The notes below the pieces were generated by a model. It had not been told where the DNA came from. It saw only the letters and a list, made by a program, of their open reading frames with translations, and searched no databases. Below are positions 11,371 to 22,161 of a stretch of 64,000 nucleotides of DNA, piece by piece. The translations under genes were made by a program, and so were the position numbers. The stretch is from NCBI GenBank assembly GCA_032433765.1, contig JAVIAB010000101.1, forward strand, positions 65,478,640-65,542,639, in the 5' to 3' direction. This DNA comes from Megaustenia siamemsis (taxonomy: Eukaryota > Mollusca > Gastropoda > Stylommatophora > Ariophantidae). The first letter of the stretch is position 1. Every line of letters starts with the position of its first letter.

Positions 11371-13747
11371 CCTTTTCAGAACAGCTTTCCTCAAATGGTG
11401 TAGTACTGCTGTCAGTAAATGCAATACTCAAAGTTTCTGTTTCTTCAATGTTGCTTTTGGTGGACCCAGGTTTTATGACAGTTTTAAAGCTGTTAGTTTT
11501 AGTAAATATCCAGTTACGCAATTTGAATAATTTGCTTGCAGAACTATCTCTGACCATTTGTGGTCCCTTTATACCAAGCAGAGTACTGTACCCTACAACT
11601 TGATTTCTTTTAACAGATGCACCAGCATAAAGAAGAAGTTCTGTAATATCATGATGTTTGAGTTGAACAGATAAATGTAGTGCTGTTTCTTGTAATTGTC
11701 TATAGCATCAACATTAGCACCAGATTTGAGAAGAATTTCAACAATTCCTTTATGACCATTTTTAACACATAAATGCAGTGGTGTTTGCTTACAACGGTCC
11801 TCAGCATCAACATTAGCTCCAGATTTGAGAAGAATTTCAACAATTTCTTTACAACCATTTTCAACACTAAAATGAAGTGGGGTCTGCTTACAAGTGTCTT
11901 CAGCATCAACATTAGCACCTGATTTGAGTAAAATTTCAACAATTTCTTTTTTTCCATATCTAGCACTCAAATGTAGTGAAGTTGCATTATTAATGTCTTG
12001 GGCATTGACATTAGCTCCAGATTTCAGAAGAATTTCAACAATTTCTTGATGACCACTTGTAACACTCAAATGTAGTGGTGTTTGCTTATAATAGTCTCTA
12101 TCATCAACACTAACTCCAGCTTTGAGAAGAGCTTCAACAATTTCTTTGCAACCATGTGCAATACTAAAATCTAGTAAGGCAATCATATCATTATTGCTTT
12201 GAGCATTAATATCAACTCCAGTTTTCAGAAGAATTTCAACAATTTCTTTATGACCATTTTCAATACTCAGATGTAGAGGTGTCTGTTTACAACTGTCTTC
12301 AGCATCAACATTAGCTCCAGATTTGAGAAGAATTTCAACAATTTCTTTTTTTCCATTTCTAGCACCCAAATGTAGTGAAGTTGCATAATTAATGTCTTGG
12401 GCATTAACATCAGCTCCAGATTTCAGAAGAATTTCAACAATTTCTTTATGGCCTTTTGTAACACTCAAATGTAGCGGTGTTTGCTTATATTGATCTTTGA
12501 CATCAACATTAGCTGCAGCTTTAAGAAGAATTTCAACAATTTCTTGATGACAACCTATAACACTTAAATGTAGTGGTGTTTGTTTGTAATCATCTTCAAC
12601 ATCAGCATTAGCACCTGATTTGAGAAGAATTTCAACAATCTCTTTTTTTCCATAGCTTGCACTCAAATGTAGTGAAGTTGCATTATTAATGTCTTGGGCA
12701 TTAACATCAGCTCCAGATTTCAGAAGAATTTCAATAATTTCTTTACGGCCATTTGTAACACTCAAATGTAATGGTGTTTTCTTGTAATCATCTTCAACAT
12801 CAACACTAGCTCTGGCTTTAAGAAGAATTTCAACAATTTCTTGATGACCACTTACAACACTTACATGTAGTGGTGTTTGCCTATAAATGTTTTCAGCATC
12901 AACATTAGCACCTGCTTCAAGAAGAAGCTTAACAATTTCTTTACACCCTGAAATAGCACTCCAGTATAATGCACTACAATTATCCCAATTCTTAGTATGA
13001 ATATCCGATCCAGCTTTTATAAGAATTTCAACAATTTCTGAATGGCTATTCAAAACACCGTAATGTAGTGCTGTTTGATCATATATATCGTTGGCATCAA
13101 CAATTGCCCCTGATTCAATAAGTATTTTAGTAATTTCTTTATAACCAGATTTGGCACTCCAATGAAGGGGCATTTGTTTACCACGGTCTTCAGCATTAAC
13201 ATTTGCCCCAGCTTTGAGAAGTATTTCAACAACGTCTCTTTGACCATTTTGAGTACTTAGATGTAATGAGGTTTCCTTTTCATTGTTTACATCATCAACA
13301 ATAGCTCCAGCATTGAGAAGAATTTCTACAATTTCTTTGTGACCATCCCAAGAAGCTAAATGTAATGGAATTTGATTATATTTATCTTTGGCATTAACAT
13401 CAGCCCAGCTTTTATAAAGATGTCTAAAAGTTCTGTGTCCCCATTGTCAGCACTCATGTGTAATGGAGTTTTCTTGTATATGTTTATCTTATTGATATAA
13501 ACTGCTGCAATAGAAAGTATGTCCACATGTTTGAACTGTCCAGCCTCAAAAAAAGAAATGATTTATTCTTACATTCATTCTTGTCTAATTCAGTATTTGT
13601 ACATTCCCTGTGATAATGAATAATTTCTTCATGATCATCTGAAATCCCAAAGCCTTTATCTTTTAAAAATGTCAACAGTTTCACAACAAGAAGCTTGTCA
13701 TTCTTGTTTTCAACTGGAGAAAGTTCTTGTTTTGACAATTCAGCCAT
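11371..13747 (-). pseudogene. Ankyrin-repeat exon, left copy (frameshifted)
   Basis: The start at 13747 (MAELSKQELSPVENKNDKLL) opens an N-terminal domain of about 70 residues. This is followed by about 19 ankyrin repeats of the consensus TPLHLSVxxGHKEIVEILLKSGANVDA, and a post-ankyrin region (KLFKLRNWIFTKTNSFKTVIK) ending at the donor AAGG|GTAACT (11371/11370). Three frame breaks are seen: one near 13550 in a T-run, shared with the right copy; a one-base loss near 13405; and a one-base loss near 11690. There is otherwise no stop. Ankyrin repeats bind protein partners; nothing shows which ones. The left copy has one 33-residue repeat more than the right. Confidence 0.85.
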
Positions 13748-14400
13748 ATTTCTGTTTTCACATAAAATTAGTGCTATATTTCAACAGGACTTGTTGAGAA
13801 TTTGAAGAAAACAATTTCTGTCATTACAGATTTTTGAAAGAAATAAAATTTAGCAAATCTCTTTAAATAATTTTGTGGGTTTATTTGGTATTTTTAATGA
13901 CCAAAGAATGTCATTTTTCCTGACAGATATCATGAGTATTTTACAACACCCATCTCCTACTTTTATTCCCCCATAGGCCCAACAAAGTTCTAAATATCTA
14001 AATCATTGTAGTCTAGCCTGATGATCAATTCTCGAATTGTTATATAATGGTCTCCATATTTAAAACACTATAACAATCATTGCAATCTGCATTTCAGCAC
14101 CATTCTGATATATTTTTGACAACTACTCCAGATCACCATCAAGATCAGATAAGCTGTCTCTAAAGATACTGTTCTATTCTAATTCTATTCTATTCTATTT
14201 GTTGATCAGTTTCTTTGTCATTGGGGCATTTCCACATCCGCCCCACCATCCATCACATCATTTCTCAATGCCTCCAAAGATGAGCCACACAAACCTACAA
14301 GGATAGAGAAGATTTATTTGATATTAATATTCGAGTAACTGTTGTCTTCTCTAAACTTATTTTTTAAAAACATATTTTATTTTAAATATATCTATTAACC
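13748..14400 (-). other. 5' flank of the left ankyrin gene
   Basis: No gene is seen. The stretch aligns almost base for base with 24000-24566 in the right arm, so it belongs to the duplicated unit and probably holds the gene's upstream region. It contains an imperfect ATTCT pentanucleotide run at about 14170-14205. No TATA box could be assigned with confidence. Confidence 0.5.
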
Positions 14401-14930
14401 ATCATCATCATCATCATCAAGTACCATGCCTGCTAGTGTAGGAGATCATGTCTCTCCACAACTTTTGATCTCAACAGTTATTTATCATTTCTGTTGTTGA
14501 CCTTCTGCCAAGCCATTCTCTTAAGCTGTCTGGTATCTTTCTCTTTGCTTCCCTCTATCTCTTCATCCCTCAAATTACCCAGTTTTTACAATATATTCCA
14601 GCTGTTCTCTTCTCATTACATGTCCCAAAAAAAATGATGATTGTTTGTTCCTAATATTGGAAATTAGCTCTCTTTTTGCTTTGTCCTGTTTCAGAACGTT
14701 TTCATTACTCTTCTTAGCTGTCCATGGTATTCTCAACATTCTTCTGTAAAACCACATTCTACAGATTCCGGTGATTTTCTTGTCTGTTGTCCTATTGTCC
14801 ATGATTCACACCCATATATTAAGACTGGCTCTACATAACATTAAAGATATCTTTTTCTTGTATCTATTGTCAAAAATGGATTGCATAGTATCTTCCTCAT
14901 GTTTATTAAAGCTGCTTTTGCCTGTATATC
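14401..14930 (-). mobile_element. LINE-A 3' fragment, private to the left arm
   Basis: Starts with CATCATCATCATCATCA (the complement of the TGATGA tail) and reads on the minus strand into the C-terminal part of the LINE-A protein: MWFYRRMLRIPWTAKKSNEN, LGHVMRREQLEY. The right arm has an uninterrupted site near 23920-23950, so this 5'-truncated copy arrived after the arms formed. Confidence 0.85.
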
Positions 14931-15747
14931 AGGTTCATGATTTTCGACTTTTGTGTATGTGCTGTAAGGGATAAATCTCAATAGAAAATTAATCTAATTA
15001 GCAATAATAAATAAATAATAGTCGCCTCAAAATAAGATTACTCATTGTGATTACAGAAATAAAGGCTGTCTGTGACTCCCTTAACAAACGAACACTGTTT
15101 CCCCCTCAGTGCATCACAATCATCATTTTTTTTTAAATAAAAGCTAAGTTTTAGCTGGTGTTTGTTGTTGCGTTCGCCAGCTTTCAACTCTGACGAAGTC
15201 CCTAGAGACTAGGAACTGAATTTTGCGTGTTAAGCTAGTGTTTAAAAACACTTATAATAATGGTTTATGGTTTTAAATGAAATAAAATGTCAGAGTAATT
15301 TTCTGTCTTACATGCAAGCTCTGGAAATAATACAGATGTGATTCAGTGAAAACAGATATTAAGAAAAAGAGCACGAAAAGAACGGTTAAACTCAGTCAGA
15401 GGAGTCATTTCAGTAAACAGGAAGTAGGAAGTAAATTGTGACAATAAAATAAGGATTAAAAAAAAAATATAATCATTTACAAACTTAAAAAAAAAAAAAA
15501 ACACAGAACAGAAAACGGATACACACATTAACTATATAATTAAATGAAAACTTATTTGTTAACAACATATACACATGATACTTACAGTTCGTGGCTAGCT
15601 TCATAGAATTTACTACGTTCAAAGTTCACTTGCTATCTGCCCTCTTTCTGGCTGTGAGAAGTGACAATAGCACAAAACTGTTCGGGGATTCCTATATTTA
15701 TAAATAAATCTCTCTATTCAGTTAAAAGATTATAATTTGTACAATGT
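14931..15747. other. Inner part of the left arm, no gene seen
   Basis: Diverged copy of 20654-20990 plus 23440-23900. It includes poly-T/A runs (15485-15500) and a block of about 80 bp near 15150-15235 absent from the right arm. Short frames here are AT-rich noise. Confidence 0.6.
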
Positions 15748-17330
15748 GTTTTTTAGAGTGTATACCATACCTCCGTACTGGCTCGTTGCTACCAGCTTTA
15801 CTGCAACATTGCAATTATTTGCCTGTTTCCTTCGACAGAGTAGCTCATTCCTACTTTCACAAGACACTACTGAACTGTAACGTAGGAGAACGCTTCAGAC
15901 AGTGGATACACATCCTTTATTCTATACCCGAAAGTAGTAGGAAACTCTTTGTACAGAGCATCGCAGCAGGAGGCAATCTGATCATCAGAAGCAAACCCCG
16001 TCGAGCAAGTGTTTCGCTAATGAACCATTCGTTCACAGAAACATTCAGGCTTACTAGATCGGTTCGACAAGGATGTTCCCTCTCTCTCTCCTTTACTTTA
16101 CGCTCTAAGCATAGAACCGCTCCTAGAAAGCATCAGACAAGAGAGTTCAAAAAATGGCACATTCACACCAGGGAAATGAGAGCAGAAATTGTTAGTCTAC
16201 GCTGACGATACTGTCTTCTTTCCATCAAACATTAAATCAATAGGCAACATCCTAAATACGCTCACATAATTGGGGAAGGGCAGCGGGGCACAGATAAACA
16301 TACATAAATCATTCATCATGGGCATAGGCAGGTGGAAGAACAAAGTGGACTTTCCCTCTGCTCTAACACCGGTCACTAACATTAAGTTGTACGGAATAAC
16401 ATATCCTTGCAACCCAGACAGAACACACAAACCAACATGGCAGAACCTAGTCACAAAGATAACAGACATACTGCAGAGATACAAATACAAAACATCCACA
16501 ATTTTTGGTAGGAGCGTCATTGTAAACACTTACATCATTCCAAAACTAACATACATAGCCACAGTATTCAACCCACCACAACCAACAATGACAGAAATAA
16601 ACAAACTGCATACAGCGCAAAGCACTGATACAGCACAACAAACAAGGAGAGATTTCGCTACTGGGTATACACACAAAAATTAAAGCGCTCAGGATAAGTC
16701 ACGTGAGCAGCATCATCCAACAACCTGACAATCATATGTTCGCACACTACTACATGGGACTGAGATTATTCAAATTCAGAAAACCTAACAATTCAATACC
16801 TCACCACGTCGGTCCCACACCCACATTCTACAAAACTTGCATTCAAGCTATTCAAGGACACGACAACCTATTACATCAAAAGACAAACACCATTTACAAA
16901 CACCTCATTAAACAGCAAGCACCTCCACTACAGCTCAGAATCAAGAGAGGCCAAAAATACTTTCACACAGACTACACCAGCACCTTCTCAAACCTACACA
17001 ATCCACACATCGCTCCCAAAGCAAGAAAAGCTACATACAGACTCATATACAACATGACACCCACAAAAGAGAGGGAAGCTCAATATCAGGACAGGCAGCC
17101 AAGTGCCAACTTTGCAAACAAAACATATAAGAAACATAAAAACACATATTTTACGAATGCAACACAATCATACCAGCAAGAACGGCGTTACAACATACAC
17201 TCCAAACACACACCACACAGAAGGTAAACATATACAGATCCATCATGCTCAACACAAGGCCAAAACAACACAAAAATGCTACACTAAATCACTAATTCTA
17301 ATATCCAAATGTAGAAATTTAGTGTGAACC
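15748..17330 (+). mobile_element. Tx1/L1-like LINE fragment, decayed
   Basis: Starts where arm homology stops. The plus strand codes, in several shifted frames, for an RT of the Tx1/L1 type: FDRVAHSYFHKTLLNC (finger/palm), FRLTRSVRQGCSLSLSF (GCPLSP-like motif), then GAQINIHKSFIMGIGRW and GRSVIVNTYIIPKLTYIATV, typical of the C-terminal side of these elements. Stops and indels break it, and the YADD box near 16200 is split by a stop. It is much more C-rich in its last 600 bases than its neighbours. Confidence 0.75.
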
Positions 17331-17570
17331 TGAAGAAATGCTGCCATTTACCGATTCAAAACATTTAGCCCTGATCTACTTTTGCAGATATATAATCAGA
17401 AATGGATGTCCATCTTTAAAACAACATCATTAATTTATTAGAATGAATGAACGATTGTGAACGAATGATTTTCCAATGTACTGTGATGTATTGATTTTTA
17501 AAATGAAATACATATTATTATTTTTTTTTTAAATTTAAGTTATTTTTTCCTAGTGTTTCTAATATTCAAT
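17331..17570. other. No gene seen
   Basis: AT-rich spacer with a T9-T10 run at 17520; nothing recognisable. Confidence 0.5.
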
Positions 17571-18260
17571 CAATATATCTTTTTCGTGGTTAGCCCTTGG
17601 GTCTGGTGTTCTCTCAACGTTTACTGAGGGCTTGTTTTGTTGTATTGTATTTTGGTCTTTCTATCTTATCACGATACTGTGCAATCCATTTTTGACAACA
17701 GAGACAAGAAAAAGAGTTCTTAAGTGTTATGTAGAGCCAGTCTTAACATAGGGATGTTAATCATCAGGGCAACAGACAAGAAAATCACTGAGACTGTAGT
17801 AATGTAGTTTTACAGAAGAATGTTGCCAATACCATGGATAGCTAAGAAGAGTAATGAAAACGTTCAGAAAAAGAACAATGCAAAAAGAGAGCTGATTTCC
17901 AATATTAGGAAGAAACAATCATAATTTTTTTGGGCTATGTAATGAGCAGGGAACAACTGTAATATATTGTAACAACTGGGAACAATTGAGGGACAAATTG
18001 AGAGAAAGAGGGAGGCAAAGAGAAAAGATACCAGACCGCTTAAGAGAATGGCTTGGCAGAAGGTCAACAACAGAAATGATAAATAACTGTCGAGATCGAA
18101 AGTTGTGGAGTGACATGATCACACACGCCAGCGGGCATGGTACTTGATGATGATGATGATCTTATCACGTTACAAACCATTGTATGTGATGTTTCTTTAC
18201 GCATTCTAAGGCGGGAATTATCCAGAGCTTTTTTCTTAGTTCTTATTTTCAAGCAGGCTG
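17571..18260 (-). mobile_element. LINE-B 3' fragment, split by LINE-A
   Basis: On the minus strand the two pieces (17571-17673 and 18161-18260) join into one stretch coding for the C-terminus seen in other LINE-B copies (TRQKDQNTIQ, then a KRCENTR / GRPRKRW-type motif). The gap is exactly filled by the LINE-A copy at 17674-18160. Confidence 0.7.
17674..18160 (+). mobile_element. LINE-A 3' fragment with target duplication
   Basis: 5'-truncated LINE-A ending in TGATGATGATGAT, flanked by the 9-bp repeat CTTATCACG at 17665-17673 and 18161-18169. It carries the C-terminal codons (transcript-sense: VLKCYVEPVLT-like, then GHVMSREQL-like) with indels. Confidence 0.88.
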
Positions 18261-18950
18261 ACAAATCTCACACATTTAATCTTGGCAGTGGCTAGTTTTA
18301 TTATTGTTCTTGCCACTATGTTCCAGGTTTGGCATGATAGCGCAAGCTCGAGAGATGCCTTTCTAACAATTGAAAAGATAATTACATACGTTTTTTCGTC
18401 GAATGTGCCTTTTGCCGGAATGGGGTGTGGGGAGGGGGGGGGGGGGTTGCTTTATAGTTTCAAGGTTCATCCAATGTAATCGATGGAAATTTCTAAAATA
18501 GTTTTAATCAGTTATAGTCACCTCAGTAATTCCTAAGTAACTAACTATCTAGGTAACCTATATCTAAACTTGCAGTAGCTGAGTAGATGCCGTTTTCATT
18601 TTTTCAAGGCGGGGGTTGGGGGGGGGAATATCACTCCTGCTTGGATTTGGATTCTGCTGCTATGATATTTCCCTGTTTCTGGTGTGTTGCCTACTCATCG
18701 TTTTGAGAAGCCTTGGTTTTGTTGTTTACGTAGCGCTTGTTGATACTTGTGTGAGCATATGTTGCTTATTCTGTACTGTCACGTAATTCTTTTTTTTTTT
18801 TGTGTGTGGTAATTTCTTCGTTAATGATAAGGGTGATTCCTAGAAGTCTCTATAATTGTGCTATTTTTAAATTTAAAATATTTGTAGAGTTATCACAAAT
18901 ATTATGAACAGTTTTACAATTGTTTTCATGAGAAAATGAAAAATCCAGAT
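18261..18950. other. No gene seen; two G-runs
   Basis: Contains G-rich runs at about 18425-18446 and 18605-18628 and a T11 run near 18790. No recognisable coding or repeat sequence. Confidence 0.5.
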
Positions 18951-18954
18951 AAAG

Positions 18955-19200
18955 TTATTGAGTTATTTGCGGGTCATCATCATTGCACTCCTAATATGTC
19001 CATAGGTGCTCAGATCCCCTCCTCAGCAATTCCCGCAGTGTCCAGCGACTGACGCAATAGATAATTGTGTCGCTGAAAGTCGATGCTGTGGATGGTCAAG
19101 ACTCACGTGAACTTACTCAGTCGCACGGTCCAGAACCCGTTTCCACGTTATAAACTGGCCAACTCCAGTAAATAGCTCTGCAGCACGCGGATACACTGAG
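18955..19200 (+). mobile_element. Repeat X copy
   Basis: Shares GAGTTATTTGCGGGTCATCA, CCATAGGTGCTCAGATCCCC and CAGCGACTGAC with copies at 180, 35105 and 55612. The later half differs from the other copies. Confidence 0.7.
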
Positions 19201-19604
19201 CCTTTTACAAATTAAATGAATTACGCGTCCTTGACAACAGACCGGCGAAAGCAAACCGCCATTTGTTGATCGAGTTAAAATTTCTGCATAATACAGGAAT
19301 ATTTAGGATCGATGGACTATTCTTGTTGTGTGACTCAAATCTGATGGCTTCTTCAATGATAAGTGAGCCATTGATACCATTCAACATTTATAAATGGGTA
19401 GATGTTATAATAAAAGTGGGATTTTATGCAAATTACAATTTTCCCAGCCAAACTTCGCTCGAACGTTCAATTACGTTGCGCTACCAAAGGCAGACCAGGA
19501 TTGTGGACTCAGAAACAAAAATTAAAATAGCCACTACCGAGGCGAAATTGGTTATACACATGACAGGAAACAATCTGAGAGTTAAGTTCAGAAATGAATA
19601 ATTG

Positions 19605-19905
19605 AGGGGGGGGGGAACAAACTAGGAATAATTCCTGCATAGAAGTGCATAAAGATAGAACAGGTAAAATTGTTTGGCAACGTAATAAGACAGAAAGACC
19701 AAAATACAATACAACAAGTCTTTAAAAGAAACGTTATGAGATCCGCACTCTCAAAGGACAACCACGGAAAAATATTAATTGACCAAATTTTAAGAAACAC
19801 TAGGAAACATAGCAGCACCAGAGGCGAACAAGACCGAAAGTCGGCAAATTATATCTCCCCTTTACGCTGAAAGGCAAAAGATGAAGGAAAGAAGATTTCT
19901 CTATC
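19605..19905 (+). mobile_element. LINE-B 3' fragment
   Basis: The plus strand encodes FGNVIRQKDQNTIQQVFKRN and further on a broken GEQDRKSANYISPLR tail, ending in CGCTGAAAGGCAAAAGATGA, the shared 3' end of LINE-B. Preceded by a G-run at 19604-19613. 5'-truncated. Confidence 0.75.
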
Positions 19906-20084
19906 ATATTTCCTTATAAATTCCTGCACTTGGTTGCATTAAATAACATAACAAAAAACATATGCATTCCTAGGTTCGGAAACACATTGTTTTATCTTCA
20001 TTCAATCATCGATCATCTACTGAAGAAGCGACATGAGGAGAAACAAACGCTAGAATTTAGAAAAGATCACATTATTGAATAGAC

Positions 20085-20528
20085 CTGTGGTGGCCCTGCT
20101 GCCTTGCAGGTAAGCTCGGGAGAGTAAAAGGCTAAGGGAGGGTACCCCGACGTAAAACAACCCCACTGCCTTGTGGGTGAGACTTTTTAGTCAAAGGCTA
20201 GCGGAGTCAACCGTAAACAAACCGACGGAAGGCAACAGAAAACCACCGTCGTAATTTTTTTGTATAATCATGAATCGCCACAACATTAGATATAACGACA
20301 TCATTTTTTGGCCATGTAATGAGAAGAGAACAGCTTGAATATATTGTAACAACTGGAAAAAATTGAGGGACGAAGAGATAGAGGGAAGCAAAGAGAGAAA
20401 ATAACAGACAGCTTGAGAGAATGGCTCGGCGGAAGGTCAACAACAGAAATGATAAATAACTGCCGAGATCGAGTGTTGTGGAGAGACATGATCACCTACG
20501 CCACTAGGCCCGGTACTTGATGATGATG
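20085..20528 (+). mobile_element. Internally deleted LINE-A derivative with intact ends
   Basis: Flanked by the 11-bp duplication ATTGAATAGAC at 20074-20084 and 20529-20539. The first about 185 bases are GC-richer and leader-like (GTGGCCCTGCTGCCTTGCAG, GGGAGGGTACCCCGACG). The rest is the LINE-A 3' end (GGCCATGTAATGAGAAGAGA to the TGATGATGAT tail). The endonuclease and RT are missing. The matching target duplication around the whole implies either that a short leader-plus-tail molecule was inserted or that a full element lost its middle later. Confidence 0.75.
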
Positions 20529-21011
20529 ATTGAATAGACTCGCTGTTTTTAGTCACGGCTATGATCTTTGCCATTGCTTCTATCTTCTTTTTCTTTCAAC
20601 AAAACTGTATTATTATTTAGTTTCGGAGTAAAAGAAAATTTAATCACTTAGGTACATTGTAAAAATGATAATCTCTTAATTAAATAGAGATTTATTTATA
20701 AATATAGGGAATCCCGAACAGTTTTGTGCCATTGAATAGCAAGAGGGCACGGGACCACAAAGAGAACAGAATTTCCGGTAACAACAAGTGACCTTTGAAC
20801 GCAATAATTTCTATGAAACTAGACACGAACTGTAAGTAGGCGTGTATGTTACTACAAGAAAAGAAGTTTACATTGAAATCTTTAGTTAATGTGATAAACA
20901 CCACAGACAGTGAATTACAACTTATTTTGGTATGCATTATTTTCTCTGTTTATCTCATGACTCATTATTTTATACTTTCTAAAATAGGCTGCCTATATAT
21001 TGATGAGTAAC

Positions 21012-21135
21012 ATCAAAAGATGGACAAATCAGCCTATGACAACCTGCACCATCAAAGCAAGAGACAGAGCAGAATGGCGCTCCATGGTAGCCAACCTTCG
21101 TTGCGGAGACGGCACTCGATGATGATGATGATGAC
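21012..21135 (+). mobile_element. LINE-D 3' end
   Basis: Contains AACATCAAAAGATGGACAAA, then CTGCACCATCAAAGCAAGAG and the GATGATGATGATGAC tail, as at the ends of the LINE-D copies at 46190-46320 and 51110-51235. Only the last 120 bp are present. Confidence 0.8.
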
Positions 21136-21599
21136 ATATTGATACTCTGCTGCCGCTAGTCAAATCGTTCCATGAGGAAATGAAGGACACCATTCAATAG
21201 GACGGCAGAATATCACAACCCTTCAACTTCAACATATCAAGTGTCAAGTAGAGATGCGTTCTTGCTCGGGCCTTATTTGGAATTTCATTTGCTGCTCTAT
21301 TCAAACATGCAGTCTCAAATACAAACGAATATTCTATCTTCATGCTAGATCTGATGGTCGGTTATTCAATCTCGCAAGACTAAAAGCAAGCAAGGTCTAA
21401 AAATCAGACACATCACTATTAATTAGTAAGGTGACCAGACGTCCCGATTTTTTTACTGTTTTTTTTTCAACCTTTGTCCCGGATTTGTTACCGTCCTGAA
21501 TTTGTCCCGATTTTTTAGGTTTTGTCCCGATTTTTTAGGTTTTGTCCCGGATTTGTTAAAATAAATTAGGGATACAAACGTTTAGCAATTTTGCCAAAC

Positions 21600-21835
21600 G
21601 TCTCTTCTTCTACTCCTCTTTTCTCTTTCTCACTGATACCTAAAAGGTGTCGTGGTTTATATCATTTGTCGTTCTTGAGCTGCTCGAACTGTCTGAATTA
21701 GTGATTTTCCTTTGTTGTTACATGTCACTGTCACTGCATCTATCCATCTTCTTCTGGGTCTTCATCTTGGTCTTTTTTCATGCATTCTCAAGAAGAACGC
21801 CCTTGATGGTGATTGGTGAGGATTCATTCTGACCA
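21600..21835 (-). mobile_element. LINE 3' fragment, same family as 9639-9849
   Basis: The complement matches 9639-9849 closely, including CACGACACCTTTTAGGTATC and the arginine-rich GRPRRRW-like codons. It lies inside the 21427-22515 element. Confidence 0.8.
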
Positions 21836-21867
21836 GGTGGCCACAAATCATTTAAGTTGTTGTTGTT

Positions 21868-22161
21868 CTATATATTCTTGTCAGGGTTTGTTCCTGCCAT
21901 TTTCCTTATAGTTTCATTTGGTATTCTATATCTTCTTGTGTTGTTTGTTACTTTTCTTAAGCATCGCATCTCACATGTATTGATCTTTCTTAATTGTGAT
22001 TTAGAAAGGGTCCATGTTTGACTTTCGTAACACAAAATTGGTATGAAAATGCTATTTATCATTTGTTGTTTAGCTGGCATAGAAATGTTTGGATGTCTTA
22101 GCAATAGTGAAAGCTGGCATGTAACAGTATTTTTACGTCTCTTCGACTTAAAAATAGACAT
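21868..22161 (-). pseudogene. LINE reverse transcriptase C-terminal fragment
   Basis: An open minus-strand frame of 97 codons contains INSIFIPILCYESQTWTLSK, then CEMRCLRKVTNNTRRYRIPN. This is the region after the RT palm in several LINE families, and is related to the peptide amplified in the 66-bp array at 37190-39800. Inside the 21427-22515 element. Confidence 0.75.

Larger units (their letters stand above)
1..15747. repeat. Left arm of a giant inverted duplication
   Basis: Reading the reverse complement of this segment gives, in order, the same landmarks as 20654-30094: the inner flank, the ankyrin exon, its intron, the repeat-bearing second exon and the outer flank. For example the block at 15665-15710 (GCACAAAACTGTTCG and following) is the complement of 20690-20740, and the first 20 bases of the window complement 30078-30094. 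Homology still holds at base 1, so the arm continues beyond the window. It is longer than the right arm because it holds the LINE-A/piggyBac nest (1752-10237), a repeat X insertion (about 180-352) and a LINE-A fragment (14401-14930). Identity looks very high between 10.2 and 14.4 kb and lower towards both ends. Confidence 0.93.
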
